Source: Gammaproteobacteria bacterium
GTDB lineage: Bacteria; Pseudomonadota; Gammaproteobacteria; Burkholderiales; Rhodocyclaceae
Reading direction: 5' to 3'
DNA: 64,000 bases
Assembly: GCA_018824085.1 (NCBI GenBank)
Contig: JAHJHI010000033.1
Span: 1-64,000 of the forward strand
Both the position numbers and the translations under genes were made by a program. Below the pieces are notes generated by a model, which ran no database searches, was not told the origin of the DNA, and saw only the letters and a list, made by a program, of their open reading frames with translations. Below, piece by piece: positions 1 to 9,330 of this stretch. The first letter of the stretch is position 1; each line of letters starts with the position of its first letter.

Positions 1-671
1 AACACCATCAGCGTGCCGGCCGCCATCGACGTCAGCCGTGCCGCCAGCGTCATCGTGTACGCGGGGCGTCCGAAGAAATCGGCCCACACGCCCTCGCCAT
101 TGGCCGGCACCTGGTCCGGCAGGATTCCGACGGTGCCGCCGTCGCGCAGCGTGCGCAGCAGGCGCCGAACGCCGCCGGCGTCGGCCGCCGCCAGCGACAC
201 GCCGCCGCCATCGCGCCCGCGCCGCATCAGCGGCCCGAGCCAGGGCTGGCGCGGCGCGCGGTAGAGCACGGTGATCGGGATGCGCGAACCGATGAGGCGG
301 GCAGCCACCTCGAAGGCGCCCATGTGCGGCGTCAGCATCACGATGCCGCGCCCGTGCGTGCGCAGTGCCTCGACATGCTCCCAGCCACTGACCTCGACAA
401 CCGCCTCCAGTACCCGCTCGCGCGGGCGCATCCAGATCCAGGGCAGCTCGAGCATCGCGCGCCCGGCATGCGCCGCCGCCGAGCGGATGAGCGCCTCGTC
501 CGCCTCCGGGATGGCGCCGCGCAGGTTGCGCTCGAACTCGCGCCGGAACTTGGCTGAATACGCATGCATCAGACGCCCGACACACGCGCCCATGCCCTGC
601 AACAGCCCGAGCGGCAGTCGCGACAACACCTGGAAAACGACTTCAACGGTCCGGCTGGCAATGACAGACAT
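1..671 (-). CDS. Lysophospholipid/lipid A acyltransferase (LpxL/HtrB family), 3' end outside window
   Basis: The reading frame starts at ATG 671 on the minus strand and stays open to base 1, so about 223 N-terminal residues are visible and the C-terminus is missing. Residues PHMGAFE carry the HX4(D/E) catalytic motif of the LpxL/HtrB acyltransferases. Further on, RAPRQPWLGPLM and GILPDQVPANGEGVWADFFG match the family blocks that bind acyl-ACP and the sugar-phosphate acceptor. These inner-membrane enzymes add secondary acyl chains to lipid A. The N-terminus is a hydrophobic anchor. It is divergent from metK, as lpxL-like genes often are in Betaproteobacteria. LpxL and LpxM cannot be told apart from the fragment. 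Confidence 0.85.
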   Translation of the reverse strand, partial: MSVIASRTVEVVFQVLSRLPLGLLQGMGACVGRLMHAYSAKFRREFERNLRGAIPEADEALIRSAAAHAGRAMLELPWIWMRPRERVLEAVVEVSGWEHVEALRTHGRGIVMLTPHMGAFEVAARLIGSRIPITVLYRAPRQPWLGPLMRRGRDGGGVSLAAADAGGVRRLLRTLRDGGTVGILPDQVPANGEGVWADFFGRPAYTMTLAARLTSMAAGTLMV

Positions 672-841
672 GGGGAAACGCGTGGTGCACTGAAACGGGC
701 GAACGCGGTAGACTACTGTTTCCGCCGAGTTAAACGAGACAACTTGCAGGGCGGATTACAAATACTGCTAAAGCGTCGCCTGCTCGCTTCCCGGGGCTGG
801 TTCGACGAACCGGAAACAGGGAACAATCAAGGAGCAGGACA

Positions 842-2005
842 ATGTCAGACTATTTCTTCACGTCGGAATCGGTATCGGAAGGCCACCCGGACAAGGTGTC
901 CGACCAGATTTCCGACGCCATCCTCGACGCCATCCTCACGCAGGACCCGACCGCCCGTGTCGCCGCGGAAACGCTGTGCAACACCGGCCTGGTCGTGCTG
1001 GCCGGCGAGATCACGACCACCGCCAACGTCGACTACATCCACGTTGCGCGCGACGCGATCAAGCGCATCGGCTACGACAACACCGAATACGGCATCGACT
1101 ACAAGGGCTGCGCGGTGCTGGTCGCCTACGACAAGCAGAGCCCGGACATCGCCCAGGGCGTGGACCGTGCGAGCGACGACTTCCTGAACCAGGGCGCCGG
1201 CGACCAGGGCCTGATGTTCGGCTACGCCTGCGACGAAACGCCGGTGCTGATGCCGCTGGCCATCCACCTGTCGCACCGTCTGGTCGAGCGCCAGTCGCAC
1301 CTGCGCAAGGACGGCCGCCTGCCCTGGCTGCGTCCCGACGCAAAGAGCCAGGTCACCATCCGCTACGTCGACGGCAAGCCGCACAGCGTGGATACCGTCG
1401 TGCTGTCCACTCAGCATGCGCCGGACATGTCGCTCGAAGCGGTACGCGAAGCGGTGATCGAAGACATCATCAAGCCGGTGCTGCCGCCGGAACTCGTCAA
1501 GGGCGACATCAAGTATCTGGTGAACCCGACCGGCCGCTTCGTCATCGGCGGTCCGCAGGGCGACTGCGGCCTGACCGGCCGCAAGATCATCGTCGACACC
1601 TACGGCGGCGCAGCCCCACACGGCGGCGGCGCGTTCTCCGGCAAGGATCCGTCCAAGGTCGACCGTTCGGCCGCCTACGCCGGCCGCTACGTGGCGAAGA
1701 ACATCGTCGCCGCCGGCCTCGCGTCGCGCTGCCAGATCCAGGTCAGCTACGCCATCGGCGTGGCGCAGCCGACCAGCGTCATGGTCGAGACCTTCGGCAC
1801 CGGCAAGGTTTCCAACGAGAAGCTGACCGAACTGGTCAGGCGCCACTTCGACCTGCGGCCCAAGGGCATCGTGCAGATGCTCGACCTGCTGCGCCCGATC
1901 TACCAGAAGACCGCCGCCTACGGCCACTTCGGCCGCGACGAACCGGAATTCACCTGGGAGGCGACCGACAAGGTTGCTGCGCTGAGGGCTGACGCCGGAC
2001 TGTAG
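842..2005 (+). CDS. metK: S-adenosylmethionine synthetase MetK
   Basis: This 387-residue protein has the normal MetK length. It makes S-adenosylmethionine from methionine and ATP in the cytoplasm. Diagnostic motifs are GHPDKVSDQ near the N-terminus, [12 protein letters not shown] in the centre (ATP-binding loop) and [19 protein letters not shown] in the second half (phosphate-binding P-loop-like segment). The ATG is preceded by AGGAGCAGGACA, a good ribosome binding site. The gene is single, divergent from the acyltransferase gene and followed by a GC-rich hairpin terminator. I saw no SAM or SAH riboswitch fold in the 170-base leader. Confidence 0.98.
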   Translation: MSDYFFTSESVSEGHPDKVSDQISDAILDAILTQDPTARVAAETLCNTGLVVLAGEITTTANVDYIHVARDAIKRIGYDNTEYGIDYKGCAVLVAYDKQSPDIAQGVDRASDDFLNQGAGDQGLMFGYACDETPVLMPLAIHLSHRLVERQSHLRKDGRLPWLRPDAKSQVTIRYVDGKPHSVDTVVLSTQHAPDMSLEAVREAVIEDIIKPVLPPELVKGDIKYLVNPTGRFVIGGPQGDCGLTGRKIIVDTYGGAAPHGGGAFSGKDPSKVDRSAAYAGRYVAKNIVAAGLASRCQIQVSYAIGVAQPTSVMVETFGTGKVSNEKLTELVRRHFDLRPKGIVQMLDLLRPIYQKTAAYGHFGRDEPEFTWEATDKVAALRADAGL

Positions 2006-2038
2006 TCCGAACGGAAGCGACACTGCCACAGACCGGAC

Positions 2039-2072
2039 AGGGCCGCCCCGTTGCGGCCCTTTCCGTTTCTGT
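2039..2072 (+). terminator. Rho-independent terminator after metK
   Basis: A perfect 8-bp stem (AGGGCCGC at 2039-2046, GCGGCCCT at 2053-2060) with loop CCCGTT is followed by the pyrimidine-rich tract TTCCGTTTCTGT. It lies 34 bases after the metK stop codon. Confidence 0.75.
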
Positions 2073-2220
2073 CTGACCCGTTCTTCGCGGCAGGCCCGGG
2101 GCCGGCGCCGAACCTTCATGCCGAAGACGTTTATCCCATGCGAGAATCCGGCATCCTCCCCGCCCGCCGGAGTCCGTCGCCTTGTCCTTCCCTTCCCTCA
2201 TCCGCGTGCACGCTGCAGCC

Positions 2221-4833
2221 ATGCCGGCCGGCCGGCGCTGGTTTGCCCGCCGCCTGACGACACTGTCTTTCGCGCTCGTCGCAGCGGCGCATGGCGCCGA
2301 CTACGAGATCGGGCCGGCGCCCGGTTGGGTCGAACGGGCCGACATTCCCGCCGGACTTGCCGCGCCCGTCGGGGAGATCAGCAGCGGCGCCTACCATCTG
2401 CTGGCCGACTATCAGGTTCTGGCGATTCCGAAGCAGGCCACCGAGTACCGGCGTACGGCTGCGACGGCACTGAACGAACGCGGCGTCGATGCGCTGGCAA
2501 ACATCGAAATCGTTTTTGACCCGGGCTTCCAGAAGCTGAAGCTGCACGCGCTTGCGGTCACCCGCGACGGACAGCGCACGGACCGGCTGGGCCGCGCAAC
2601 GATACGGGTACTGCAGCGGGAGAGCGCTCTCGAGTACGCCATCATCGACGGGCGCAAGAGCGCGCACATCGTGCTGGACGACATCCGGCCGGGCGATACG
2701 GTCGAATACGCCTACTCGCTCACCGGCACGAATCCCGCGCTCGGCGGCGCCGTGTCCGGCAGCCTGCCACTGCAGTTCAATGCGCCGATCGGACGCATCG
2801 CGGTGCGCCTGCTGCACCCGCAGGACATGCCGCTCCGGATACACACCCGCAACACGGCGCTGACGGCGACGGAAAGCCGTGCCGGCGCCCTGCGCGTACA
2901 TCGCTGGACACAGTCACCGGTGCCCGCGCTGCTGGTGGAAGCCGACGCGCCGGGCTGGTATGCCCCGTTCGCCTCCATCGAATGGAGCAGCTTCAAGGAC
3001 TGGCAGGCGGTGGCCGCCTGGGGTGCGCCGCTGTACCGCCCGGTCGGCGACCTCGGCCCCGCGCTGCAGGCGGAGCTGACGCGCATCCGGGCCGAACACG
3101 CGTCGCCAGCGCAACGCGCCGTCGAAGCACTGCGTCTGGTACAGGGCAATGTCCGCTATCTCGGCATCGAGATCGGCAGCGGATCACTGATGCCGCGTCG
3201 CCCGGCCGAGGTGTTCGAACGACGATTCGGCGACTGCAAGGACAAGGCCCTGCTGCTGGCCAGCCTGCTGCATGCGCTCGGCATCGATGCCCGGGCCGCG
3301 CTGGTGAACACCGCCGCCACACGTGGCGTTGCGGACCATCTGCCGTCGCCCGGCGTGTTCAACCACGTGCTGGTGCAGGCGAGCATCGACGGCGCTTCTT
3401 ACTGGCTGGACCCGACGATGCCGAAGCAGACCGCGCCGCTCTCCCGGCTGCATCAGCCGGACTACGGCCTCGCGCTGCCGCTCGACACGACGCGCGCAGC
3501 GCTGGTGCCGATGCGGGCCGAAGATGCGCCGCCCCACCGGCGCGAGATCAACGTGACCTACGATCTGACAAAGGGCATGGACCAGCCCGCCGGATTCACC
3601 GTCACGACGACCAACGAGGGCATGCTCGCCGAACAGGCGCGCGCGCAGCTGGCGTCGGGCAGCATGGAAGCGCTGCAGAAGAACTACCTGAACTACTACG
3701 CGACACGCTACCCGGGGGTGCGCACGACCGCGCCGATACGGATCGACGACGACGCGGCGACGAACCGCATCACCATTTCGGAAAGCTACGAGATCCCCGA
3801 CTTCTGGCCGCGCAATGACGCGATGAGCCGGCGCGAGGCCGGCATCCGGGTGCCGGAGATCGAAGACATCCTGCGCCCGCCCGATTCGGCCATCCGGCAC
3901 GCCCCGCTACCGTTGCCGCCGCCATTCGAACTGTCGATGACGACGCAGGTACGCCTGCACGAAGCGCTGCGCATCGACCCCGACCATCTCGGCGTGACGG
4001 ACGAGCACTTCCGCTTCCGTCGCGACATCTCCACGGACGGGCTCGTACTGACACTGAAGGACCGCTACTCGTCGCTGCGGGATCACGTGATGCCGGCCGA
4101 TCTGGCCCGCTACACCGCCAGTCTGGACCAGGCGCGCAACGCGTCCGGTTACATGCTGTACCGGAACGATGTGCCCGCGGACGCCCCCTGGCACGCGTCG
4201 ATGAACTGGTCGGTTGCGATGCTCGCCCTGTTGCTGTGCGGCGCGCTGTTCTGGCTGGGCATCCGTCTGTACCGCTACGATCCGCCGCCACCGGATTTCG
4301 AGCCGGTGCCGCGCCTGACCGGTCTGGGCGGCTGGTTGCTGCTGCCTTGCCTCGCCCTGCTCCTGACGCCCTTCCGGCTCGCCGCGACGCTGATCAACGA
4401 AGCGCCAACGTTCGCGCCCGCCGTCTGGAACACCCTGACAGCTCCCGGCGGGGCCGCCTATCACCCGCTCTGGGCGCCTACGCTGCTTCTGGAGGTCTGC
4501 GGCGCACTCGTGCTGATGATGATGTGCGTCGTCGCGCTGGCACTGCATTTCCGCCGTCGCAGCAGCCTGCCCCGCATATTCCTCGCGCTGCTGACGGCGA
4601 ACATCGCCTATCTGGTCGCGCTGATCGTCATGCTGGGCTACCTGCCGATCAAAGAGCCGGCACTGCTCGCCGAGAACCGGCGCGCGCTGATGCAGGGCAT
4701 CGGGCACCTGGTGGTCTGGGCGCTCTACTTCAAGCACTCGAAGCGCGCCCGCTCGACCTTCCGGCACCGTTACCGCGACACTGCGGCGGACTTGCCCACC
4801 GCAGTGGAAAGCAATGTCCCCGCGGCGGGCTGA
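2221..4833 (+). CDS. DUF3857 / transglutaminase-like / DUF2569 membrane protein
   Basis: About 870 residues from ATG 2221; an in-frame TTG at 2182 would add 13 residues, but the ATG places a normal signal peptide (RRWFARRLTTLSFALVAAAHGA) at the N-terminus. A DUF3857 domain spans roughly residues 45-230, then a transglutaminase-like core carries the papain-type triad: Cys339 in FGDCKDKALLL, His382 in VFNHVLV and Asp397 in YWLDPT. After a membrane span near residue 670 comes a block (LTGLGGWLLLPCLALLL) resembling DUF2569 membrane domains. The catalytic part is probably periplasmic. Substrate is unknown; the family is linked to protein or peptide processing by fold only. It stands alone between metK and a convergent TRAP gene. 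Confidence 0.8.
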   Translation: MPAGRRWFARRLTTLSFALVAAAHGADYEIGPAPGWVERADIPAGLAAPVGEISSGAYHLLADYQVLAIPKQATEYRRTAATALNERGVDALANIEIVFDPGFQKLKLHALAVTRDGQRTDRLGRATIRVLQRESALEYAIIDGRKSAHIVLDDIRPGDTVEYAYSLTGTNPALGGAVSGSLPLQFNAPIGRIAVRLLHPQDMPLRIHTRNTALTATESRAGALRVHRWTQSPVPALLVEADAPGWYAPFASIEWSSFKDWQAVAAWGAPLYRPVGDLGPALQAELTRIRAEHASPAQRAVEALRLVQGNVRYLGIEIGSGSLMPRRPAEVFERRFGDCKDKALLLASLLHALGIDARAALVNTAATRGVADHLPSPGVFNHVLVQASIDGASYWLDPTMPKQTAPLSRLHQPDYGLALPLDTTRAALVPMRAEDAPPHRREINVTYDLTKGMDQPAGFTVTTTNEGMLAEQARAQLASGSMEALQKNYLNYYATRYPGVRTTAPIRIDDDAATNRITISESYEIPDFWPRNDAMSRREAGIRVPEIEDILRPPDSAIRHAPLPLPPPFELSMTTQVRLHEALRIDPDHLGVTDEHFRFRRDISTDGLVLTLKDRYSSLRDHVMPADLARYTASLDQARNASGYMLYRNDVPADAPWHASMNWSVAMLALLLCGALFWLGIRLYRYDPPPPDFEPVPRLTGLGGWLLLPCLALLLTPFRLAATLINEAPTFAPAVWNTLTAPGGAAYHPLWAPTLLLEVCGALVLMMMCVVALALHFRRRSSLPRIFLALLTANIAYLVALIVMLGYLPIKEPALLAENRRALMQGIGHLVVWALYFKHSKRARSTFRHRYRDTAADLPTAVESNVPAAG

Positions 4834-4854
4834 CGCCGCCGGGCACGTCGCCGC

Positions 4855-5943
4855 TCACTCCACCGGATGCCTCCCCACGAAGGCATCGACCGAATTTTCG
4901 GCGATCCGGTACCACAGGTGCTGTTCCGAACGGAAACGGTTCCACGGCTCGAACACCTTGCGGAACTGCGGGTTGACCGCGGCGGTTTCGCGGTACAGCG
5001 CGAAGGTTTCCTTCTGCAGCGCGAGCAGGATGTCGCGCGAGAACATGCGCAGCTGCGCCCCGCCTTCGACCAGGGTTTTCATCGCCGCCGGATTGCGCGC
5101 GTCATAGCGCGCCTGCATGCCGGTGTGGGCGGCTGCGCAGGCGGCTTCGAGAATGCTGCGGTATTCGGCGGGCAGCGCGTCGAACGCTTGCCGATTGACG
5201 TAGAGCGACAGTTGCGGGCCGGCTTCCGCCCAGCCCGGGTAGTAGTAGTAGGGCGCGACCTTGTAGAAGCCGAGCTTGAGGTCGTCATAGGGGCCGACCC
5301 ATTCGGCGGCGTCGATGGCCCCCTTCTCCAGCGCCGGGTACACGTCGGATCCCGGAATCTGCTGCGGCACGACACCCAGGCGGGTCACCACCTGGCCGGC
5401 GAAGCCGCCGATGCGCATCTTCAGCCCCTTGAGGTCCGCGACCGAACGTATTTCACGCCGGAACCAGCCGCCCATCTGGGCGCCGGTGTTGCCGCACGGA
5501 AAATTGACGATGTTGTAGCCGGCGAACAGTTCGCGCATCAGCGCCATGCCGCCGCCATCGACCAGCCACGCGGTCTGCTGCCGGCTGTTCAGACCGAACG
5601 GCATGGCGCAGTCGAAGGCGAACGTGGGGTCCTTGCCGATGTAGTAATAGGACGCCGAGTGGCCGCACTCGACGGTGCCCTCGCGTACCGCGTCGAGCAC
5701 GCCGAACGGCGGCACCAGCTCGTTGGCCGCGAACACCTGGATCTGGAAGCGGCCTCCGGTCGCCGCACTCACCTGCTGCGCGACCTGTTCGGCGGCGGCA
5801 TACAGCGCGTCCAGCCCCTTCGGAAAGCTCGACGCAAGCCGCCAGCGTATCGACGGCTGCGCGCCCGCCAGTGCCGGCGCGCCGATCAGTCCGGCGACGG
5901 GTGCCGCCTTCAGGAAGCCGCGGCGACTCACGCGACCACTCAC
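4855..5943 (-). CDS. TRAP transporter substrate-binding protein, DctP family, Tat-exported
   Basis: The 362-residue product begins with a twin-arginine signal (SRRGFLKAAPVAGLIGAPALAGA) and continues as a DctP-type periplasmic binding protein. The conserved pattern LKGLKMRIGGFAGQVVTRLG ... GAIDAAEWVGPYDD is typical of the TRAP solute receptors for alpha-keto or branched organic acids (TakP-like). The GTG start at 5943 overlaps the pmbA stop (GTGA), so the two are translationally coupled. No DctQ or DctM membrane subunit lies in the window, so the partner permease must be elsewhere. Substrate cannot be read from sequence alone. Confidence 0.88.
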   Translation of the reverse strand: MSGRVSRRGFLKAAPVAGLIGAPALAGAQPSIRWRLASSFPKGLDALYAAAEQVAQQVSAATGGRFQIQVFAANELVPPFGVLDAVREGTVECGHSASYYYIGKDPTFAFDCAMPFGLNSRQQTAWLVDGGGMALMRELFAGYNIVNFPCGNTGAQMGGWFRREIRSVADLKGLKMRIGGFAGQVVTRLGVVPQQIPGSDVYPALEKGAIDAAEWVGPYDDLKLGFYKVAPYYYYPGWAEAGPQLSLYVNRQAFDALPAEYRSILEAACAAAHTGMQARYDARNPAAMKTLVEGGAQLRMFSRDILLALQKETFALYRETAAVNPQFRKVFEPWNRFRSEQHLWYRIAENSVDAFVGRHPVE

Positions 5944-7280
5944 GCGCCGGCGATCCGCATGCGGTCGATCAGGATGGATCCGCTCTGTTTCGAGCCGCGA
6001 ATGAGCGCGTCCGCACCGATTTCCTTGATGCCCATGAACATGTCGCGCAGATTGCCGGCGATGGTGATTTCCTGCACCGGATAGGCGATCTCGCCGTTCT
6101 CGATCCAGTAGCCGGCGGCGCCGCGCGAGTAGTCGCCGGTCACGTAGTTCACGCCGTGGCCGAGCAATTCGGTCACCAGCAGGCCGCGCTTGATGGATCC
6201 GATCATGTCGGCCAGGCTGCGCGAGCCGGAATGCAGGATGAGGTTGTGCGAACCGCCGGCGTTGCCGGTGGTCTGCATGCCGAGCTTGCGCGCCGAGTAG
6301 GTGCTGAGGAAGTAGCCGCCGAGCACGCCGCCCTCGACGACTTCTCGGTCGACCGTCGCCACCCCGTCGTCATCGAACATGCCCGAACCCATGGCGCGCG
6401 GAATGTGCGGCCGCTCCGAGATGCGCACCTGTGGCGAGAATATCTGCTTGCCCAGACTGTCGAGCAGGAAGGTCGATTTGCGGTACAGCGCGCCGCCGCT
6501 TGCGGCCTGCACGAAGTGGCCGAGCAGCCCGATCGCCAGCGGCGCTTCGAACAGCACAGGCACGCGCGTCGTCTTCACGCGCCGTGCGCCCAGGCGCGCC
6601 AGCGCGCGTCGCGCGGCGTAGTCGCCGATCGCCTCGGGCGCCGGCAATTCGGTCGCGCTGCGCCGGCTGGCGTACCAGTCCTCGCGCTGCATCGCGTCGC
6701 CTTCGCCGGCGATGACCGAGCAGCTGACGTACTGCCGCGTGCTGGCGTAGCCCGCCATGAAGCCAAGGCTGTTGGCCGAAATGAATTGCGATTGCTGCGC
6801 CGACACCGACGCGCCTTCGGAATTGCGGATGCCGGACGACACGGCAAACGCGGCGTCCTCGCAACGCGTGGCGAGATCGATGGCGCCTTCCACCGGCAAA
6901 TCCCACGGGTGAAACAGGTCAAGGTCGCGGAACTCGCTCGCCATCAACGACGCGTCCGGCAGGCCGGCGCAGTCATCCTCCGCCGTGAAGCGCGCGATCG
7001 ACAGCGCTGCGTCGACGGTGGCGCGCATCGCATCCGGCGACAGGTCACTGGAACTCGCGTAGCCGCGCCGCTGGCCGACATAGACCGTGACGCCGATGCC
7101 CTTGTCGCGGTTGTATTCGATGGTTTCGACTTCGCCGCGACGCACCGTGACCGACTGTCCGAAGCCTTCGGACACGTCGACCTCGGTAGCCGTCGCTCCG
7201 CCGGCTCGCGCATGATCAAGAAGGTTCTGCGCGATTTCACGCAGGCTGGCGTCTGTGTAACTGAAACCCTGTCGGGACAT
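5940..7280 (-). CDS. pmbA: Metalloprotease PmbA (TldE)
   Basis: This 446-residue protein matches PmbA/TldE in length and in the N-terminal block ATEVDVSEGFGQSVTVRRGEVETIEYNRDKG and the C-terminal block GNAGGSHNLIL ... GHGVNYVTGDYSRGAAGYWIENGEI. PmbA pairs with TldD as a heterodimeric cytoplasmic protease that processes unfolded peptides such as microcin precursors. PmbA lacks the HExxxH metal site, which sits in TldD, and none is seen here. It is divergent from darP across a 150-base gap, a widespread arrangement in Gamma- and Betaproteobacteria. The ATG start at 7280 is the only sensible one. Confidence 0.95.
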   Translation of the reverse strand: MSRQGFSYTDASLREIAQNLLDHARAGGATATEVDVSEGFGQSVTVRRGEVETIEYNRDKGIGVTVYVGQRRGYASSSDLSPDAMRATVDAALSIARFTAEDDCAGLPDASLMASEFRDLDLFHPWDLPVEGAIDLATRCEDAAFAVSSGIRNSEGASVSAQQSQFISANSLGFMAGYASTRQYVSCSVIAGEGDAMQREDWYASRRSATELPAPEAIGDYAARRALARLGARRVKTTRVPVLFEAPLAIGLLGHFVQAASGGALYRKSTFLLDSLGKQIFSPQVRISERPHIPRAMGSGMFDDDGVATVDREVVEGGVLGGYFLSTYSARKLGMQTTGNAGGSHNLILHSGSRSLADMIGSIKRGLLVTELLGHGVNYVTGDYSRGAAGYWIENGEIAYPVQEITIAGNLRDMFMGIKEIGADALIRGSKQSGSILIDRMRIAGA

Positions 7281-7316
7281 GTGTGTGGCCTATCTGGCAA
7301 TCGGACGTTGTGGTCA

Positions 7317-7340
7317 CCGGACCGCGTGCGCGCGGTCCGG
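7317..7340. repeat. Perfect 10-bp inverted repeat in the pmbA/darP divergent gap
   Basis: CCGGACCGCG (7317-7326) and CGCGGTCCGG (7331-7340) are separated by TGCG. It lies in a divergent gap, so it is not a terminator of either neighbour. It could be an operator, a leader hairpin of either transcript or a scattered repeat. Confidence 0.6.
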
Positions 7341-7430
7341 GTGCCGTCGGTCGCGGCGCCGGCGATGGCTCGCACGGCGCGCGGCGGAAAGGCTGCAATA
7401 ATAGCCGCTTGCCAAGCATCACTCCGCGCC

Positions 7431-8003
7431 ATGCGTCCGAATTCCAGATCAACACACACCGAAGACGAAGACGACTCCCTTCCGGAGCGTCCCAGCAAGA
7501 GCCAGCGCAAGCGCGATTCGCACGCGTTGCAGGACATCGGCGAGCAGCTCGTCGCGCTGTCGGCCGAACAGCTCAAGCGCATCGACATCCCCGAAAACCT
7601 GCGCATCGCCATCGCCGAAACCCAGCGCACGCGCAGCCATGAAGGCAAGCGGCGCCAGATGCAGTACGTCGGCAAGGTGATGCGCAGCGTCGACACCGCA
7701 CCGCTGACCGAGGCGCTCGACGCGATACGCGGCGTGTCCGCGCGCGCCGTCGCGCGCGAACATCTGCTCGAACGCATGCGCGAACGACTGCTGGAGAACG
7801 AACTCGCGCTGGGCGACATCGCCGCGCAATGGCCGGGCGCCGATCTGACGCAGCTGCGCACGCTGCGCCGGAACACGCTGCGCGAGCGCGAACAGAACAA
7901 GCCGCCGCGCGCCTTCCGCGAAATTTTCCGCGTGCTGCGCCAGCTCGACCGGCAAACCGGCGAAGACGCGGCCGTGGACGACGAACTGCCCGATGAAGAG
8001 TGA
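7431..8003 (+). CDS. darP: Ribosome biogenesis factor DarP (YjgA, DUF615)
   Basis: A 190-residue acidic/basic helical protein with the DUF615 pattern SKSQRKRDSHALQDIGEQLVAL near the N-terminus and GVSARAVAREHLLERMRERLL in the middle. DarP is a helical protein that works late in assembly of the 50S ribosomal subunit. The frame is open far upstream, opposite pmbA, but homology starts only at ATG 7431 (MRPNSRSTH), which I take as the start. The stop is 5 bases before the mog ATG, so the two are likely co-transcribed. Confidence 0.93.
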   Translation: MRPNSRSTHTEDEDDSLPERPSKSQRKRDSHALQDIGEQLVALSAEQLKRIDIPENLRIAIAETQRTRSHEGKRRQMQYVGKVMRSVDTAPLTEALDAIRGVSARAVAREHLLERMRERLLENELALGDIAAQWPGADLTQLRTLRRNTLREREQNKPPRAFREIFRVLRQLDRQTGEDAAVDDELPDEE

Positions 8004-8008
8004 AACCG

Positions 8009-8614
8009 ATGACTGACGCAAACACTTCCGACGACCTGCTGACGGTCGGCCTGGTATCCGTGTCCGACCGCGCCTCGACCGGCGTGTACACCGACCAGGG
8101 CATTCCCGCGCTGCAGGAATGGCTGACGCGCGCGCTGACCTCGCCGGTGCGCTTCGAAACCCGCCTGATTCCGGATGAACAGACGCAGATCGAGGCCGCG
8201 CTGATGGAACTGTGTGACAGCGCCGGCTGCGACCTCGTGCTGACCACCGGCGGCACCGGCCCGGCGCCGCGCGACGTGACGCCGGACGCAACCACCGCCG
8301 TCGCGCACAAGCTGATGCCCGGCTTCGGCGAACAGATGCGCCAGATCAGCCTGCGCTTCGTGCCGACCGCCATCCTGTCGCGCCAGACCGGCGCCATCCG
8401 CGGCAGCACGCTGATCCTGAACCTGCCCGGCCAGCCGAAGTCGATCAAGGAGACGCTGGAAGGCGTGAAGGACGCCGACGGCAATCAACTCGTGCCGGGC
8501 ATCTTCGCCGCCGTGCCCTACTGCATCGATCTGATCGGCGGACCGTACATCGAGACGGACGAAAGCGTCGTGAAGGCGTTCCGGCCGAAATCGGCAATCC
8601 GCGCGCCGCGCTGA
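8009..8614 (+). CDS. mog: Molybdopterin adenylyltransferase Mog
   Basis: About 201 residues, the normal Mog length. It adenylylates molybdopterin before molybdenum insertion during cofactor biosynthesis. The MoaB/Mog signature TTGGTGPAPRDVTPDATTAV binds the pterin, and GSTLILNLPGQPKSIKETL is the second family block. I chose ATG 8009; a GTG at 8000 overlaps the darP stop and would add three residues. The cofactor it makes is needed by the SoxC-type sulfite dehydrogenase encoded later in this window. Confidence 0.93.
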   Translation: MTDANTSDDLLTVGLVSVSDRASTGVYTDQGIPALQEWLTRALTSPVRFETRLIPDEQTQIEAALMELCDSAGCDLVLTTGGTGPAPRDVTPDATTAVAHKLMPGFGEQMRQISLRFVPTAILSRQTGAIRGSTLILNLPGQPKSIKETLEGVKDADGNQLVPGIFAAVPYCIDLIGGPYIETDESVVKAFRPKSAIRAPR

Positions 8615-8624
8615 CAGGCGGCGT

Positions 8625-9317
8625 TCAGGGCACCTGCGAATAGTGCATGCGTGCCGCCACGCGTGAGGCGTGGGCCTGCAGGCGCGGCCCGAACTGCTTT
8701 TCGTACTTGCGCGGATTGGGCAGCATGACGGCCAGCCGCGCCGCCTGTTCCGGACCCAGCCGCGCGGCGGAGGTGCGGTAGTAGCGCTGCGCCGCCGCCT
8801 CGGCGCCGAACACGCCGTCGCCCCACTCGACGACGTTCAGATAGATTTCCAGGATGCGGCGCTTGTCCATGACCGCCTCCATCATGAAGGTGATGGCCGC
8901 TTCCTGCGCCTTGCGCACATAGCTGCGGCTCGGGCTGAGGAAAAGGTTCTTGGCCAGTTGCTGGCTGATGGTCGAGCCGCCGGCAACGGCGTGCCCCTTC
9001 TTGCGGTTCTTTTCCATCGCGCGCTGGATGCCGTCCCAGTCGAAGCCTTCGTGGTCGACGAAACCGTCGTCCTCGGCCGCCACCACGGCACGCTTCAGAT
9101 TGATGGAAATGCGCTCGTAGGGCACCCACTGCCAGTGCAGCTGCGCGTCCGGGCGGCGCTCACGCAGCTCGGACAGGCGCAGCGACATGAAGCGGGTTTC
9201 CGACGGGTCGAAGCGGGTCCACCACAGCAGGTGCCCGAACACCCACATCTGGTAGGCAAGCAGCAGCAGTACCGGCGCGGCAAGCAGCCATTTCAGGCGG
9301 CGGAGGGTGCGTCGCAT
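8625..9317 (-). CDS. mtgA: Monofunctional peptidoglycan transglycosylase MtgA
   Basis: A 230-residue single-span membrane protein: anchor WLLAAPVLLLLAYQMWVFG, then a GT51 glycosyltransferase domain. Motifs in order are VVAAEDDGFVDHEGFD (catalytic Glu), GGSTISQQLAKNLFLS, RKAQEAAITFMMEAVMDKRRILEIYLNVVEWG and GAEAAAQRYY. It polymerises lipid II glycan strands and lacks a transpeptidase domain. ATG 9317 begins MRRTLRRLKW, a basic stretch before the anchor. It follows aroE with a 13-base gap, a common gene pair in Betaproteobacteria. Confidence 0.95.
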   Translation of the reverse strand: MRRTLRRLKWLLAAPVLLLLAYQMWVFGHLLWWTRFDPSETRFMSLRLSELRERRPDAQLHWQWVPYERISINLKRAVVAAEDDGFVDHEGFDWDGIQRAMEKNRKKGHAVAGGSTISQQLAKNLFLSPSRSYVRKAQEAAITFMMEAVMDKRRILEIYLNVVEWGDGVFGAEAAAQRYYRTSAARLGPEQAARLAVMLPNPRKYEKQFGPRLQAHASRVAARMHYSQVP

Positions 9318-9330
9318 CGCGCGCGCCCGC

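Noticed and set aside
672-841. SAM or SAH riboswitch before metK
   Set aside because: I looked for the stem-loop order of known SAM/SAH classes in the 170-base leader and found no convincing pairing pattern.
845-2119. Long open frame on the minus strand opposite metK
   Set aside because: It is the high-GC mirror of metK: rich in Arg, Ala, Gly and Val, with no family likeness, while metK on the other strand is certain.
5871-7430. Open frame continuing upstream of darP in the same phase
   Set aside because: This stretch is opposite pmbA, has no DUF615 likeness and darP homology begins only at ATG 7431.
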